From CALJIC01 sp039805565 (GTDB lineage: Bacteria; Chloroflexota; Chloroflexia; Chloroflexales; Roseiflexaceae), in contig JBDLTZ010000106.1 of the NCBI GenBank assembly GCA_039805565.1, forward strand, positions 1-64,000: a DNA stretch of 64,000 bases, given 5' to 3'. The translations under genes were made by a program, and so were the position numbers. This document shows, piece after piece, positions 24,217 to 33,050 of this stretch. The notes beneath the pieces are model-generated. The model saw only the letters and a program-made list of their open reading frames with translations, had not been told where the DNA came from and did no database searches. Position 1 is the first letter of the stretch. Each line of letters opens with the position of its first letter.

Positions 24217-25470
24217 CTACGGCGTCCGCACGCGGAAGTTATCAACGATCACCGTCGCCTCACCGCTGAGCCCAGCGCGCGACGAGGCGATGACCCCCGC
24301 CTGGCCGCCGGCGAAGGGCCCCGCCGGAACAGTGGCGACGTGCGTGCTGTTGATCCAGAGCTGCACCTGGTCCGGGCGCCGCACCACCCACAGCACGTTG
24401 GTGCCCACGCCGTCCTGCAGGGCCGGCAGCGGGATACGCTCGGTGCTCAGCTCGCGCACCAGCCGCCCGTCCTGCACCGTCCGCAGCTGCCAGTGCCGGT
24501 CGTTGTACACCTCGAAGAACACCCCGTTATCGCCGTCCGGCTGGACGTCGTACGCCAGCCCCACCGCCGCATCGACGCCGGTGGTCTCGAAGGCCACCGC
24601 CAGCTCCACGTTGTAGGTATCCCCCAGTTCGCGCTCCCAGGTCTGCCACATGTTCTTGTTCTCGCCCTTGAGGGTCAGGGCGTAGAAGTTGTTCCGCAGC
24701 CGGGCGGCCACGCTCTCGTTCTCGAACTGGATCCAGATCGCCTTGGTGCGCTCGCCGCGGTCGAATGTCTCGAACAGGCGCTGGCCGAGCCCGCCCACGG
24801 CTGCCTCGTAGTCCGCCAGGGCCAGCGTGCCGGGCTCGGGGCTCAGCGCCGCGGGCTCGGGCGTGGATGTGGGGGCCTGGGAGGCCAGCGCCTCGGCGAT
24901 CGCGGTCTGGCGCTCGGCGGCGGCGGTGGCGCGGCCCTCAGCCTGGGCCCCCTCGGCCTCCGGCGTCGGCTCGGCCTCCGGCGTCGGCTCGGCCTCCAGC
25001 GTCGGCTCAGCCTCCGGCGTCGGCTCGGCCGTGGGCCGCAGGGCCAGCCCTGCATCGACAGTCGCCTCGGCGGGGGAGGGCGTGGGCGCCACCGCGGTGC
25101 GCTGCGATGAGCCGAGGAGCCACAAGGCGCCCCAGACGCACGCGGCCAGCAGCAGCACCGCCGCCCCAAGGCCGATGAAGGCCGGGATCCAGGGGAAGCC
25201 GCGGCTCGGCTGCTCCGGCGCCCCGCCGTGGATCGAAGGGGCGCCCCGAACCGTGGGCGGGGGGTGCTGCGCCGGTAGCGGCAGTGTCGGGGGTGTGGCG
25301 TGCGAGGCGCCGGGCGCCGCAGGTGGCTCCTGGGGCACTCTGGGGAGGGGAGGTGCGGCGGGCGAAGTGATCCGCAGCGCCGCCCCGCACATCCGGCAGA
25401 ACCGGGAGTCCGCGCGGTTCAGCGCGCCGCAGCTCGGGCACGCCACGTCGTCTTCGGGAGAGTGGCTCAT
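24217..25470 (-). CDS. Zinc-ribbon membrane protein with extracytoplasmic beta-sandwich domain
   Basis: 417 residues. An N-terminal zinc ribbon (CPSC...CRMC) and a Pro-rich linker precede one membrane helix (FIGLGAAVLLLAACVWGALWLL). A linker of repeated PTPEAE units follows, then a C-terminal 200-residue beta-rich domain (LFETFDRGE ... VFFEVYNDRHWQLR ... VIVDNFRVRTP) that looks like a laminin-G/DUF1080-type concanavalin fold. The topology is cytoplasmic ribbon, external sandwich. The start is uncertain: ATG 25470 is preferred because a minus-strand TACAAT at 25565-25570 overlaps the more upstream ATG. The function is unknown, and the external domain may bind carbohydrate. Confidence 0.8.
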   Translation of the reverse strand: MSHSPEDDVACPSCGALNRADSRFCRMCGAALRITSPAAPPLPRVPQEPPAAPGASHATPPTLPLPAQHPPPTVRGAPSIHGGAPEQPSRGFPWIPAFIGLGAAVLLLAACVWGALWLLGSSQRTAVAPTPSPAEATVDAGLALRPTAEPTPEAEPTLEAEPTPEAEPTPEAEGAQAEGRATAAAERQTAIAEALASQAPTSTPEPAALSPEPGTLALADYEAAVGGLGQRLFETFDRGERTKAIWIQFENESVAARLRNNFYALTLKGENKNMWQTWERELGDTYNVELAVAFETTGVDAAVGLAYDVQPDGDNGVFFEVYNDRHWQLRTVQDGRLVRELSTERIPLPALQDGVGTNVLWVVRRPDQVQLWINSTHVATVPAGPFAGGQAGVIASSRAGLSGEATVIVDNFRVRTP

Positions 25471-25564
25471 CGGCTCTAGCTGCTGCAAAGCGGCAGGGCT
25501 GCGGCTAGGCGTGTAGGATGCGGGGCGAGGGCCGGGCTCCTGCCGGGAAGGATGCGACTGCGAC

Positions 25565-25570
25565 ATTGTA
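25565..25570 (-). promoter_or_regulatory. -10 element (TACAAT) for the zinc-ribbon/beta-sandwich gene
   Basis: It lies 95 bases before the preferred start and diverges from the aldo/keto reductase promoter. Confidence 0.4.
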
Positions 25571-25625
25571 CTTCGGCGGAGGCGGGCGCGTCAATGTGGC
25601 TGGGGGCACCCACCCATAGTAGTAG

Positions 25626-25631
25626 TACAAT
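25626..25631 (+). promoter_or_regulatory. -10 element (TACAAT) for the aldo/keto reductase
   Basis: TACAAT preceded by TAG, 56 bases before the start. Confidence 0.45.
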
Positions 25632-25686
25632 GGGGTCTGCCGCGGGCAGAGAATCGCGGCGGATATCGAAGATAGAGGAGCATCTC

Positions 25687-26649
25687 ATGAACTACCGTCG
25701 TCTTGGCAGAGCCGGCATCAAGGTGAGCGAGCTCTCGCTGGGCGCGTGGGTGACCTACGGCGGCCAGGTGGGCGAGGAGGTCGCGCGCGACTGCATGGTG
25801 GCCGCGTACGAGGCCGGCGTCAACTTCTTCGACAACGCCGAGGGGTACGCCGGCGGCAACGCCGAGACCGTGATGGGCAACGTGATCAAGAGCCAGGGCT
25901 GGCGCCGCGAGGACCTGGTGGTCTCCACCAAGATCTTCTGGGGCGGCAGTGGCCCCAACGACACCGGCCTCTCGCACAAGCACATCATCGAGGGCACCAA
26001 CGCCGCCCTGAAGCGGCTCCAGATGGAGTACGTCGACCTGATCTTCTGCCACCGGCCCGACCCCAACACCCCGATCGAGGAGACGGTGCGGGCCATGGAC
26101 ATCATCATCAAGCAGGGCAAGGCCTTCTACTGGGGCACCTCGGAGTGGAGCGCGGCCGAGATCATGCGCGCCGACGCCGTGGCCCGCCAGTACGGCCTGA
26201 CCCCGCCCACGATGGAGCAGCCGCAGTACAACATGTTTGTGCGCGAGCGCTTCGAGAAGGAGTACGCGCCGGTCTTCAAGGAGCTGGGCTACGGCACCAC
26301 GATCTGGAGCCCGCTCGCCTCCGGCCTGCTCAGCGGCAAGTACAACGACGGCATCCCCGCCGACAGCCGCGCGGCGCTCCAGGGGTACGAGTGGCTCCAG
26401 AAGGGCATCACGCCCGAGCGGGTCGAGAAGGTGCGGGCGCTCAAGCCGATCGCCGACGAGCTGGGCGCCACGATGTCGCAGTTCGCGCTGGCGTGGTGCC
26501 TCAAGAACCCGAACGTCAGCACGGTGATCACTGGCGCGAGCCGCGCGCAGCAGGTGACCGAGAACATGAAGGCGCTCGAGATCGCGCCGAAGATCACCGA
26601 TGAGGTGATGGCGCTCGTCGAGGAGGTGCTGCAGAATAAGCCGCAGTAG
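25687..26649 (+). CDS. Aldo/keto reductase, Kv-beta-like subgroup
   Basis: 320 residues, an NADPH-dependent TIM-barrel reductase. The catalytic tetrad is visible: Asp and Tyr in FFDNAEGYAGG, Lys in VVSTKIFWG and His in FCHRPD. The sequence YRRLGRAGIKVSELSLG at the start, the WSPLASGLLSGKY segment and the ITGASRAQQV cofactor-phosphate segment place it with bacterial homologues of potassium-channel beta subunits. AGAGGAG lies seven bases before the ATG. It is a stand-alone gene with its own promoter and terminator. The physiological substrate is unknown. Confidence 0.93.
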   Translation: MNYRRLGRAGIKVSELSLGAWVTYGGQVGEEVARDCMVAAYEAGVNFFDNAEGYAGGNAETVMGNVIKSQGWRREDLVVSTKIFWGGSGPNDTGLSHKHIIEGTNAALKRLQMEYVDLIFCHRPDPNTPIEETVRAMDIIIKQGKAFYWGTSEWSAAEIMRADAVARQYGLTPPTMEQPQYNMFVRERFEKEYAPVFKELGYGTTIWSPLASGLLSGKYNDGIPADSRAALQGYEWLQKGITPERVEKVRALKPIADELGATMSQFALAWCLKNPNVSTVITGASRAQQVTENMKALEIAPKITDEVMALVEEVLQNKPQ

Positions 26650-26657
26650 CGCGGTGT

Positions 26658-26700
26658 CCGCCCGCCCCTCCTCCGCGTGGTTTGGAGGAGGGGCGGGCGG
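26658..26700 (+). terminator. Strong hairpin terminator after the aldo/keto reductase
   Basis: A perfect 17-base-pair stem (26658-26674 with 26684-26700) with a nine-base loop. A T-rich stretch follows a little downstream. Confidence 0.7.
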
Positions 26701-26792
26701 CGGCACTGTTCTTGCCTTTGCGCCTTCATCCCATCCCGCGCATCCGCCGCGGCGCCCCCGATGGCGGACGCGCCAAACGAAAGCGGAAACGG

Positions 26793-29054
26793 ATGAAGCC
26801 CTCTCCCCGCACACGGCCGCCGCTGCCGGCGCTCCTGCTCCTCGTCGCACTCCTCGCCGTCCCGGCCCACACCGCGCACAGCGCGCCGCCCGTCGACGCC
26901 TCGCCTCACTACTACTACGACCGCGAGACAGCCTTCCTGATCAACTACGGTATCGACCCGACCTACGGCGGCCTGTTCGTCGCGGTGAACGAGGACGGCG
27001 CCCTGATCGAGGACTTCCTGCCCGTCCAGGTCTGGGGCTTCCCGCCGAACGTCGTGCGGGGCGTGTCGAAGAGCCACATCGGGCAGGCCACCTGCGTCCG
27101 CTACTTCGTCAACGAGTACCTGCGCGTGACTGTCTCGGGCGCGGGCGTGGGCGGCATCAATGCGCTGCTCCAGCCCGCACGCCAGCCGCTCGCCTCGCCC
27201 CTGGGGCTGCTGGGGTACGCCCGCTCCTGCGCCGACTTCGTGGGGCGCCACATGGAGGTCCCGCCGGCCGACTCGGTCAGCGAGCCGCCCTCCGGCAACG
27301 GCCTCTACCCGCCCGGCGCCGACCAGGGGGACGTGGCGATCCCTGGGCGGCTCTTCTACTGGGGCTTCACCGGGCGCAGCGGCCAGGACGAACTGATCGA
27401 CGACACGCTGCCGAACGGCGGCCTGAGCGCCGCCCGCGCCGAGAGCACTGTGCCCTGGAGCATCGCCGAGCTGGCGCTCGCGATGCGGCGCGCCGGCCTG
27501 CCCGAGAGTGAGTGGGGGGCGTACCGCGACCTCGTTCTGCGCTGGTGGAGCTGGCGCCGCGCCTCCGCGCCGCCCCTGCCGCCCTACGGCGACCCGAACG
27601 CGCCCACCTTCCAGGACGGCTGCGGCGGCCAGCCGGACAACCCCGACAACTGCATCCCCGGCATCGGGCGCGATATTTTCTACGCCCCGATCGGCTACGC
27701 CCTGGCCGAGCTCACCGGCGACCCCTCTTACCGCGAGGGCGACGGCGCCGCCATGGCCGATGGGATGCCCTACGGGGCGCGCCCCTTCGCGAACAGCATC
27801 CTCGGCACCGGCGACTCGGCCGACCTGACCTTCCCGCCGCCGCACGGTCTGCAGGACGGCACCTACCCCGCCGGGTTCGCGCGGGCGATCATCTACGCCT
27901 ATGAGACGCAGCGCCTCGGCTCACCGGTGGAGCGGCGCGACCAGTACTGGGACTTCAGCATCGACCCGGCGCTGAGGAAGGAGGGCGACCGATACGTCAT
28001 CCGCCCGCTCAGCGATCCGTTCTTCAGCGAGGAGCGCCTGCGCCGGCCGTTCGGGCACTACGGCGGCCGCGAGCTGATCGCCGGCACCCAGCGCACCTAC
28101 TGGATGTTCGGCACCTTCGGCGTCAACCCGAACACCTTCTACGCCAGCTCGAACCTCCAGCCGGAGGACTTCCGGGCACAGGCCTACAGGTTCTGGACCT
28201 TCGCCAATACGACCTTCTGGGACGACACGCCCGGGCGCCAGGCGTGGTACGAGGCGGTGGGCCACCCCTACAAGCCCTGCTTCGCCGGAGGCACCGAGGT
28301 GCCGATCGCCGACTGGCTGCCGCCGGTGATCGAGAGCAAGGTCCACAGCCCGGAGGCCCCGCGCCCCGACCAGCCCGTGACGGTGACCGTGGGCGGCGTG
28401 CGCGACCCCGAGTGGCCCTACCTGAGCATGATGTTCCAGGGCTCCGGCATCGCGGCGGTGGAGGTGCGCTACTCGCCCGATGGCGGCACAACCTGGGCGA
28501 CGCTGCCGGCCACGCGCTCCGGCGCGGACTACGTGGCGTCCATCCCGCCGCAGCCGGTGGGGACGCGCGTGCTGTACTACGCCCGCGCGCGCGATGTGTT
28601 CGGCAACTGGGCGGCGTTCCCCGAGGGCGCCGAGCGCTGGGACAGCGCGGGCCTCTCGGTCACGGTGGGCGAGCTGGCGCAGAGCTACGAGATCCCGCCG
28701 ACGGCGATCGAGCTGGCGTCGCTCTCGGCGGCGCGCGAGGGGGGCGCGGTGACGGTGCGCTGGGAGACGGCGGCGGAGATCGGGACGTGGGGCTTCCACC
28801 TGCTGCGGAGCGAGACCGGGCGCCGCGCGGACGCCGTGCGGATGACGCCGCAGCTCATCCCGGCTGAGGGGCGCGGGCGCGGCGGGGCGAGCTACGCGTG
28901 GCGCGACGCGGGCGCCCTCCCCGGCGTGACCTACACCTACTGGCTGCAGGAGGTGGAGCTCCGCGGCGCCACCGGCGAGTATGGCCCGGTGAGCACTGCG
29001 CCGCGCCTGGCTGCCGAGACGCCGCGGTCATACCTGCCGCTGGCCGGGCGGTAG
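26793..29054 (+). CDS. Large secreted protein of unknown function
   Basis: 753 residues with a clear Sec signal peptide (basic MKPSPRTR, hydrophobic LLLLVALLAVPA, cleavage near AHSA). Residues about 40-520 are rich in aromatic and acidic residues (YYYDRETAF, FYWGFTGRSGQDE, YWDFSIDPALRKEGDRY), a composition like polysaccharide-active enzymes, but I cannot match a glycosidase signature. Two beta-sandwich segments follow, about 530-650 (VEVRYSPDGGTTW, Ig-like) and 655-750 (TVRWETAAEIGTWGFHLLRS, fibronectin-III-like). There is no C-terminal anchor motif. The start is supported by the signal peptide; the RBS is weak. An extracellular enzyme or adhesion protein is likely. Confidence 0.75.
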   Translation: MKPSPRTRPPLPALLLLVALLAVPAHTAHSAPPVDASPHYYYDRETAFLINYGIDPTYGGLFVAVNEDGALIEDFLPVQVWGFPPNVVRGVSKSHIGQATCVRYFVNEYLRVTVSGAGVGGINALLQPARQPLASPLGLLGYARSCADFVGRHMEVPPADSVSEPPSGNGLYPPGADQGDVAIPGRLFYWGFTGRSGQDELIDDTLPNGGLSAARAESTVPWSIAELALAMRRAGLPESEWGAYRDLVLRWWSWRRASAPPLPPYGDPNAPTFQDGCGGQPDNPDNCIPGIGRDIFYAPIGYALAELTGDPSYREGDGAAMADGMPYGARPFANSILGTGDSADLTFPPPHGLQDGTYPAGFARAIIYAYETQRLGSPVERRDQYWDFSIDPALRKEGDRYVIRPLSDPFFSEERLRRPFGHYGGRELIAGTQRTYWMFGTFGVNPNTFYASSNLQPEDFRAQAYRFWTFANTTFWDDTPGRQAWYEAVGHPYKPCFAGGTEVPIADWLPPVIESKVHSPEAPRPDQPVTVTVGGVRDPEWPYLSMMFQGSGIAAVEVRYSPDGGTTWATLPATRSGADYVASIPPQPVGTRVLYYARARDVFGNWAAFPEGAERWDSAGLSVTVGELAQSYEIPPTAIELASLSAAREGGAVTVRWETAAEIGTWGFHLLRSETGRRADAVRMTPQLIPAEGRGRGGASYAWRDAGALPGVTYTYWLQEVELRGATGEYGPVSTAPRLAAETPRSYLPLAGR

Positions 29055-29067
29055 CGGCGGAAAGAGA

Positions 29068-29110
29068 AGGGGCGGTCGGGCGTCTTCTCACAGTGCGCCC
29101 GACCACCCCT
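29068..29110. terminator. Bidirectional hairpin between convergent genes
   Basis: A 15-base stem with one mismatch (29068-29082 with 29096-29110) and a 13-base loop, between the secreted-protein and DHFR-like genes. Confidence 0.65.
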
Positions 29111-29126
29111 ACACGCACGCGCGGGA

Positions 29127-29717
29127 CTACGCCGGCCGCTCGACCGCGTAGCGCATAAGCACGACGCCGGAGGGAAACGGCCGCGACTCGAGCAGGCGCA
29201 GGTTGAGCCGCACCCCGTCGCGAAACACCTTCTTGCCGCCGCCGAGCACCACCGGGTAGACCAGCAGGCTGTACTCGTCCACCAGGTCGTGCTGGGCCAG
29301 GGTCTGCACCAGCACACTGCTGCCGTCAATGATGATGTTCTTCCCGGGCTGCGCCTTCAGTGCGCGCACCTCCTCGACCACATTGCCGCTGATAAGCGTT
29401 GAGTTTCGCCAGGCGCCGGCCGTGTCCAGGGTGGTGGAGACGACGTACTTCGGCATTGCGTTCATCCCGGCGTCGTTTGGGTCCCCGTCGGGCATGGGCT
29501 CGAAGGCGGCGCCGTGGATCTGCCAGGTCTTGCGGCCCAGCAGCGCCGCGTCGCACTCGGCCATCACGTTGGAGAAGTGCTCGCCGATGTCATCGTGCCA
29601 GTACGGCCACGTCCACCCGCCGTGGACAAAGCCCCCATCAGTGTCCTCGTCGGCCCCTCCGGGCGCCTGGATGACGCCGTCCAGCGAGACAAACTCCGAC
29701 ACTACGATCTTGCGCAT
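29127..29717 (-). CDS. Dihydrofolate-reductase-like (RibD C-terminal) protein
   Basis: 196 residues of the DHFR/RibD reductase superfamily: the start RKIVVSEFVSLDGVIQAPGG, the WTWPYWHDD segment, LLGRKTW and IIIDGSSVLVQTL. This subgroup is widespread in bacteria as stand-alone NADPH-binding reductases of unknown substrate and is distinct from true FolA. AAGGAG lies eight bases before the ATG, and an extended -10 precedes it. There are no riboflavin genes nearby. Confidence 0.88.
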   Translation of the reverse strand: MRKIVVSEFVSLDGVIQAPGGADEDTDGGFVHGGWTWPYWHDDIGEHFSNVMAECDAALLGRKTWQIHGAAFEPMPDGDPNDAGMNAMPKYVVSTTLDTAGAWRNSTLISGNVVEEVRALKAQPGKNIIIDGSSVLVQTLAQHDLVDEYSLLVYPVVLGGGKKVFRDGVRLNLRLLESRPFPSGVVLMRYAVERPA

Positions 29718-29760
29718 GAACTAGCTCCTTCCGACTGCCGCTCACCAGATCTCCTGAAGC

Positions 29761-29769
29761 AGTATAGCA
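29761..29769 (-). promoter_or_regulatory. Extended -10 for the DHFR-like gene
   Basis: TGCTATACT on the minus strand, 44 bases before the start. Confidence 0.55.
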
Positions 29770-29874
29770 CACAAGTTCGCATCCCACTACCCTCCTAAGC
29801 CTTGCGTGACGCCCTGCGCGGGCAAAGCTCTCCCCAATCACGCGCGATTCTCCCTTCACCGCTCACCTCCCCCG

Positions 29875-29910
29875 TGCTACACTGCTCCCTCAGCACTCAG
29901 CACTCAGCAC
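29875..29910 (+). promoter_or_regulatory. Extended -10 for the PLP decarboxylase, followed by a heptamer repeat leader
   Basis: TGCTACACT (29875-29883). The start of the transcript then runs through almost three CAGCACT heptamers (29891-29910) just before the GGGAGG ribosome site. Confidence 0.5.
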
Positions 29911-29921
29911 GGGAGGCTCCG

Positions 29922-31268
29922 ATGGACGACCTGCTACGCGACGCCGCCGGGCGCGCGATCCACTACCTGCGAACCCTCGACGACCGCGCGGTTGCGCCGG
30001 CCCAGGCAGCCGTAGCGCATCTGGAGAAGCTCGGCGGGGCACTCCCCGAGGCCCCCAGCGACCCGGCCGACGTCCTGGCGCTGCTCGACGGGGTCGGCTC
30101 GCCCGCCACAGTCGCATCGGCCGGCCGGCGCTACTTCGGCTTCGTCACCGGCGGATCGCTGCCCGCCGCCCTGGCCGCGAGCTGGCTGGCCGCCGCGTGG
30201 GACCAGAACACTGCCGTGCGCGTGATGTCGCCCGCCGGTGCCGCGCTCGAGGGGATCGCCGGCGGGTGGATCGTGGACCTGCTCGGCCTCCCGTCAGGAT
30301 CGGCCACCAGCTTCGTGACCGGCGCGACCATGGCCAACCTCGCGGGGCTCGCCGCAGCGCGCCACGCCGTGCTCGCCGCCGCCGGGTGGGATGCCGAGGC
30401 GCAGGGTCTCTTCGGCGCGCCGCCCATCACGGTCATCGTGGGGGACGAGGTCCACGTCAGCCTGCTCAAGGCGCTGACGCTGCTCGGGCTGGGGCGCGAG
30501 CGCGTGGTGCGCGTGCCGGTGGACGGGCAGGGGCGTATGCGGGCCGACGCGCTGCCGCCGCTGAGCGGCCCCACAATCATCTGCGCGCAGGCCGGCAACG
30601 TCAACACCGGCGCGATCGACCCGCTCGACTCGATCTGCGCGACAGCCAGGGAGGCCGGCGCCTGGGTCCACGTCGACGGCGCCTTCGGGCTCTGGGCGGC
30701 GGCCGCGCCCGGGCGGGCACAGCTGGCGCGCGGCGTCGAGCAGGCCGACTCGTGGGCCACCGACGCGCACAAGTGGCTGAATGTCCCGTATGACAGCGGC
30801 GTGGTGATCTGCAAGCACCCGCACCACCTGCGCGCCGCGATGTCCACCTCCGCCGCCTACCTGATGTCCGACCAGCCCGAGCCCTCGCACTACACCCCTG
30901 AGATGTCGCGCCGGGCGCGCGGCACCGAGGCCTGGGCCGCCATCCGCTCACTCGGGCGGGCGGGCGTGGCCGAGCTAGTGGAGCGCACCTGCCGCCTGGC
31001 CGCGCGCTTCGCGGAGGGACTGCGCGCCGCGGGGCACGAGGTGCTCAACGACGTGGTGCTTAACCAGGTGCTGGTGGCCTTCGGCGACGACGCGGCCACC
31101 CGCCAGGCGATCGCCGCGCTCCAGGCCGAGGGCACCTGCTGGTGCGGCGCCACCGTGTGGCAGGGCCGCGCCGCGATGCGGATCAGCGTCTCCTCGTGGG
31201 CCACGACCGAGGCCGATGTAGACAGGAGCCTCGCGGCGATGCTGCGGTGCGCCTCGGCGGATACGTAG
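29922..31268 (+). CDS. PLP-dependent amino acid decarboxylase (group II)
   Basis: 448 residues, fold-type I. Visible features: RRYFGFVTGGSLP near the N terminus, SFVTGATMAN, the PLP-stacking histidine in GDEVHVSLLKAL, the cofactor Asp in VHVDGAFG and the Schiff-base Lys in TDAHKWLNVPYDSG. It resembles bacterial glutamate/aspartate/aromatic amino acid decarboxylase-like proteins of actinobacterial and chloroflexal type. GGGAGG lies six bases before the ATG. The substrate cannot be fixed by inspection. Just downstream, in frame, lies a fragment that looks like part of a related enzyme. Confidence 0.88.
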   Translation: MDDLLRDAAGRAIHYLRTLDDRAVAPAQAAVAHLEKLGGALPEAPSDPADVLALLDGVGSPATVASAGRRYFGFVTGGSLPAALAASWLAAAWDQNTAVRVMSPAGAALEGIAGGWIVDLLGLPSGSATSFVTGATMANLAGLAAARHAVLAAAGWDAEAQGLFGAPPITVIVGDEVHVSLLKALTLLGLGRERVVRVPVDGQGRMRADALPPLSGPTIICAQAGNVNTGAIDPLDSICATAREAGAWVHVDGAFGLWAAAAPGRAQLARGVEQADSWATDAHKWLNVPYDSGVVICKHPHHLRAAMSTSAAYLMSDQPEPSHYTPEMSRRARGTEAWAAIRSLGRAGVAELVERTCRLAARFAEGLRAAGHEVLNDVVLNQVLVAFGDDAATRQAIAALQAEGTCWCGATVWQGRAAMRISVSSWATTEADVDRSLAAMLRCASADT

Positions 31269-31466
31269 CGCAAAGGCGACCTCGCCGGCCTCGGCGCTGA
31301 CGCGGTGCGCTGGCTCGCCGACGTGCAGCAGCGCATGGACGCAGCGGCCCTGCCATTCCTGGTCCTGGGCGCCGCCGGCACCGTCAGCACCGGCGCGGAC
31401 CCGGCCGAGGAACCCGACGCGCAAAAGTGGCAGACCGAGATCTCCTATCTCGTCGCGGGCGCGTAG
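31269..31466 (+). pseudogene. In-frame decarboxylase-like remnant after the stop codon
   Basis: After the TAG at 31266-31268 the same frame stays open for 65 more codons and contains LPFLVLGAAGTVSTGADP, similar to the AGTxxTGAxDP strand of group II PLP decarboxylases. It lacks the rest of the fold and has no start or RBS. It may be a leftover of a duplicated or recombined copy. The identification is weak. Confidence 0.35.
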
Positions 31467-31500
31467 TCATGCGGGGAGCCGGAGGCCGCCGTCTATAGCA

Positions 31501-31531
31501 GAGGGCGCGGAGGTCAACCCTCCACGCCCTC
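31501..31531. terminator. Hairpin, possible terminator
   Basis: A 13-base stem with one mismatch (31501-31513 with 31519-31531), between the decarboxylase remnant and the small convergent membrane gene. The U-tract is poor. Confidence 0.45.
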
Positions 31532-31564
31532 TCCATGTGCTACGCTGCGCGCGAGCCTTCGGCT

Positions 31565-31708
31565 CTAGCGGTGCGGCGCCTGGTCCGCGGCGGGATGCTC
31601 GACGAGCGTCTCGTTCGCGTTGAGCCACGTCATGAGCAGTGAGAGACCCAGCGGGAGAAACCCTGCAAGAACCAGCAGCAGCATGAAGACGACGATGATC
31701 CAGCTCAT
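31565..31708 (-). CDS. 47-residue single-pass membrane protein
   Basis: Too short for most gene finders but well supported: AAGGAG eight bases before the ATG and a TATAAT at 31741-31746. The protein starts MSWIIVVFMLLLVLAGFLPL, continues with a helix to about residue 28 and ends in a short polar tail (LVEHPAADQAPHR). No family is recognised. It lies downstream of the MFS transporter on the same strand (79 bases), so it may be co-transcribed and act as a small membrane partner, but its own -10 suggests independent expression. Confidence 0.65.
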   Translation of the reverse strand: MSWIIVVFMLLLVLAGFLPLGLSLLMTWLNANETLVEHPAADQAPHR

Positions 31709-31740
31709 GGATAGTCTCCTTCCGTGTGAGGAATAGGCGT

Positions 31741-31746
31741 ATTATA
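31741..31746 (-). promoter_or_regulatory. -10 element (TATAAT) for the 47-residue membrane protein
   Basis: Consensus hexamer on the minus strand, 33 bases before the ATG. Confidence 0.45.
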
Positions 31747-31787
31747 CGGCACCGTGCCGCGCTTGAGAAGCATCAAGATCAGAGCGA

Positions 31788-33050
31788 CTAGACGCCCCCG
31801 ACCGCCCCCTCGCGGCGTGCGAGCGCCTGCTGCGCCAGCATAGCGAGGGGCGCGAGCGCCAGCACCGCGCCCAGGAGGCAGAGTACGCCGTAGCCGAGCG
31901 CCGCCAGGATGAAGCCGCTCCCCAGGCTGCTGCACGCCGACGTCAGGTTCACCGCCAGATCGGCCGCACCCTGCGCCCGCCCGCGCTCCGCGGCCCCCAC
32001 CGCCTCGGAGAGCAGCGACGAACCGGCGATGTAGCAGAGATTCCAGCCGAGCCCCACCAGGAACAGCGCCAGCGCCAGCCACTCGGTGTTGAGCGACACC
32101 GGTGCCACCAGACACCCCGCTACCAGCAGCCCCGCGCCCACGGCGATCGTCGCCCGGCGCCCGAAGCGGTCCGCCACGCGCCCCGTAACCATGGAGAGCC
32201 CGAACATGCCCAGCGTGTGCGCCCCGATCACCAGCGACACCTCGGTGAGGCCGTGGTCGTGGTGGTGCATGTGCAGCGACGTCACCGTCATCACCAGCAC
32301 CATCACCATCTGCCCGATCACCATCGCGCCGGCCGCGATCTGGGCGGCGGGCCGGGCGACGATCTCGCGCATCGTGAGCGGCGGGCCGGGCGCTACCGTC
32401 TCCTGCCGGTCACCGGCCAGGGCGCGCCCGATCACCAGCGGGTCCGGCCGCAGGAAGAGCACAATCAGCGCGCCCGCAAGGGCGAACAGCGCGCTGCCGC
32501 CGAACATCGAGCCGGAGAGCGGGTCCAGCCCCAGGCCGGACACCACCCCCGCGAGGGGCGCGACCAGCGCAGGGCCGCCGATGGCGCCGACGGTGCTGGC
32601 GAACACCACAGTGCTGATCGCGCGGGCACGGTGCTCGGGGAGCTGGGCGTCTGCGGCCGCGTAGCGGCTCTGGTCGATCGCGCCGCGGGAGGCGCCGATC
32701 AGCAGCAGGCCAAGCAGGAAGAGCAGGAAAACGTGCGACACCACCGCCACGCCGCCCACCAGCATCCCAAGCGTCCCGGCGAGGAAGCCGAGGGCCAGCC
32801 CAGGACGCCGCCCGAGGCGCTGCATCAGGCGGCCGGCCGGGTAGGCCGCGCCCGCGGCACCCAACAGCAGCAGCGTCCCCGGCAGACCCGCGAGCGCGTC
32901 CTGGCCGCTGAGGCGCGAGCCAATGATCGGGTTGATGGTGGCGTTGGCGATCAGCCCCGCTGATGCAAGGCTCTGGGTGACGAACAGTGTGGTAGCGATG
33001 CGACGCGCGGCGGCGGGCGAGTAGGCGCTCACGGGAGAGGCGTCAGCCAT
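31788..33050 (-). CDS. Major facilitator superfamily transporter
   Basis: 420 residues with about 12 hydrophobic helices in two halves. The first-half loop is GRLMQRLGRRPGLALG and the equivalent second-half loop is GRVADRFGRRATIAVG, both typical of MFS efflux permeases. The central cytoplasmic loop is about 230. A histidine cluster LHMHHHDHGL lies before helix 8, a feature shared by a subgroup of actinobacterial/chloroflexal MFS proteins and possibly metal binding. AAGGAA precedes the ATG, and the 5' end overlaps the upstream gene by 22 bases. The substrate is unknown. Confidence 0.92.
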   Translation of the reverse strand: MADASPVSAYSPAAARRIATTLFVTQSLASAGLIANATINPIIGSRLSGQDALAGLPGTLLLLGAAGAAYPAGRLMQRLGRRPGLALGFLAGTLGMLVGGVAVVSHVFLLFLLGLLLIGASRGAIDQSRYAAADAQLPEHRARAISTVVFASTVGAIGGPALVAPLAGVVSGLGLDPLSGSMFGGSALFALAGALIVLFLRPDPLVIGRALAGDRQETVAPGPPLTMREIVARPAAQIAAGAMVIGQMVMVLVMTVTSLHMHHHDHGLTEVSLVIGAHTLGMFGLSMVTGRVADRFGRRATIAVGAGLLVAGCLVAPVSLNTEWLALALFLVGLGWNLCYIAGSSLLSEAVGAAERGRAQGAADLAVNLTSACSSLGSGFILAALGYGVLCLLGAVLALAPLAMLAQQALARREGAVGGV

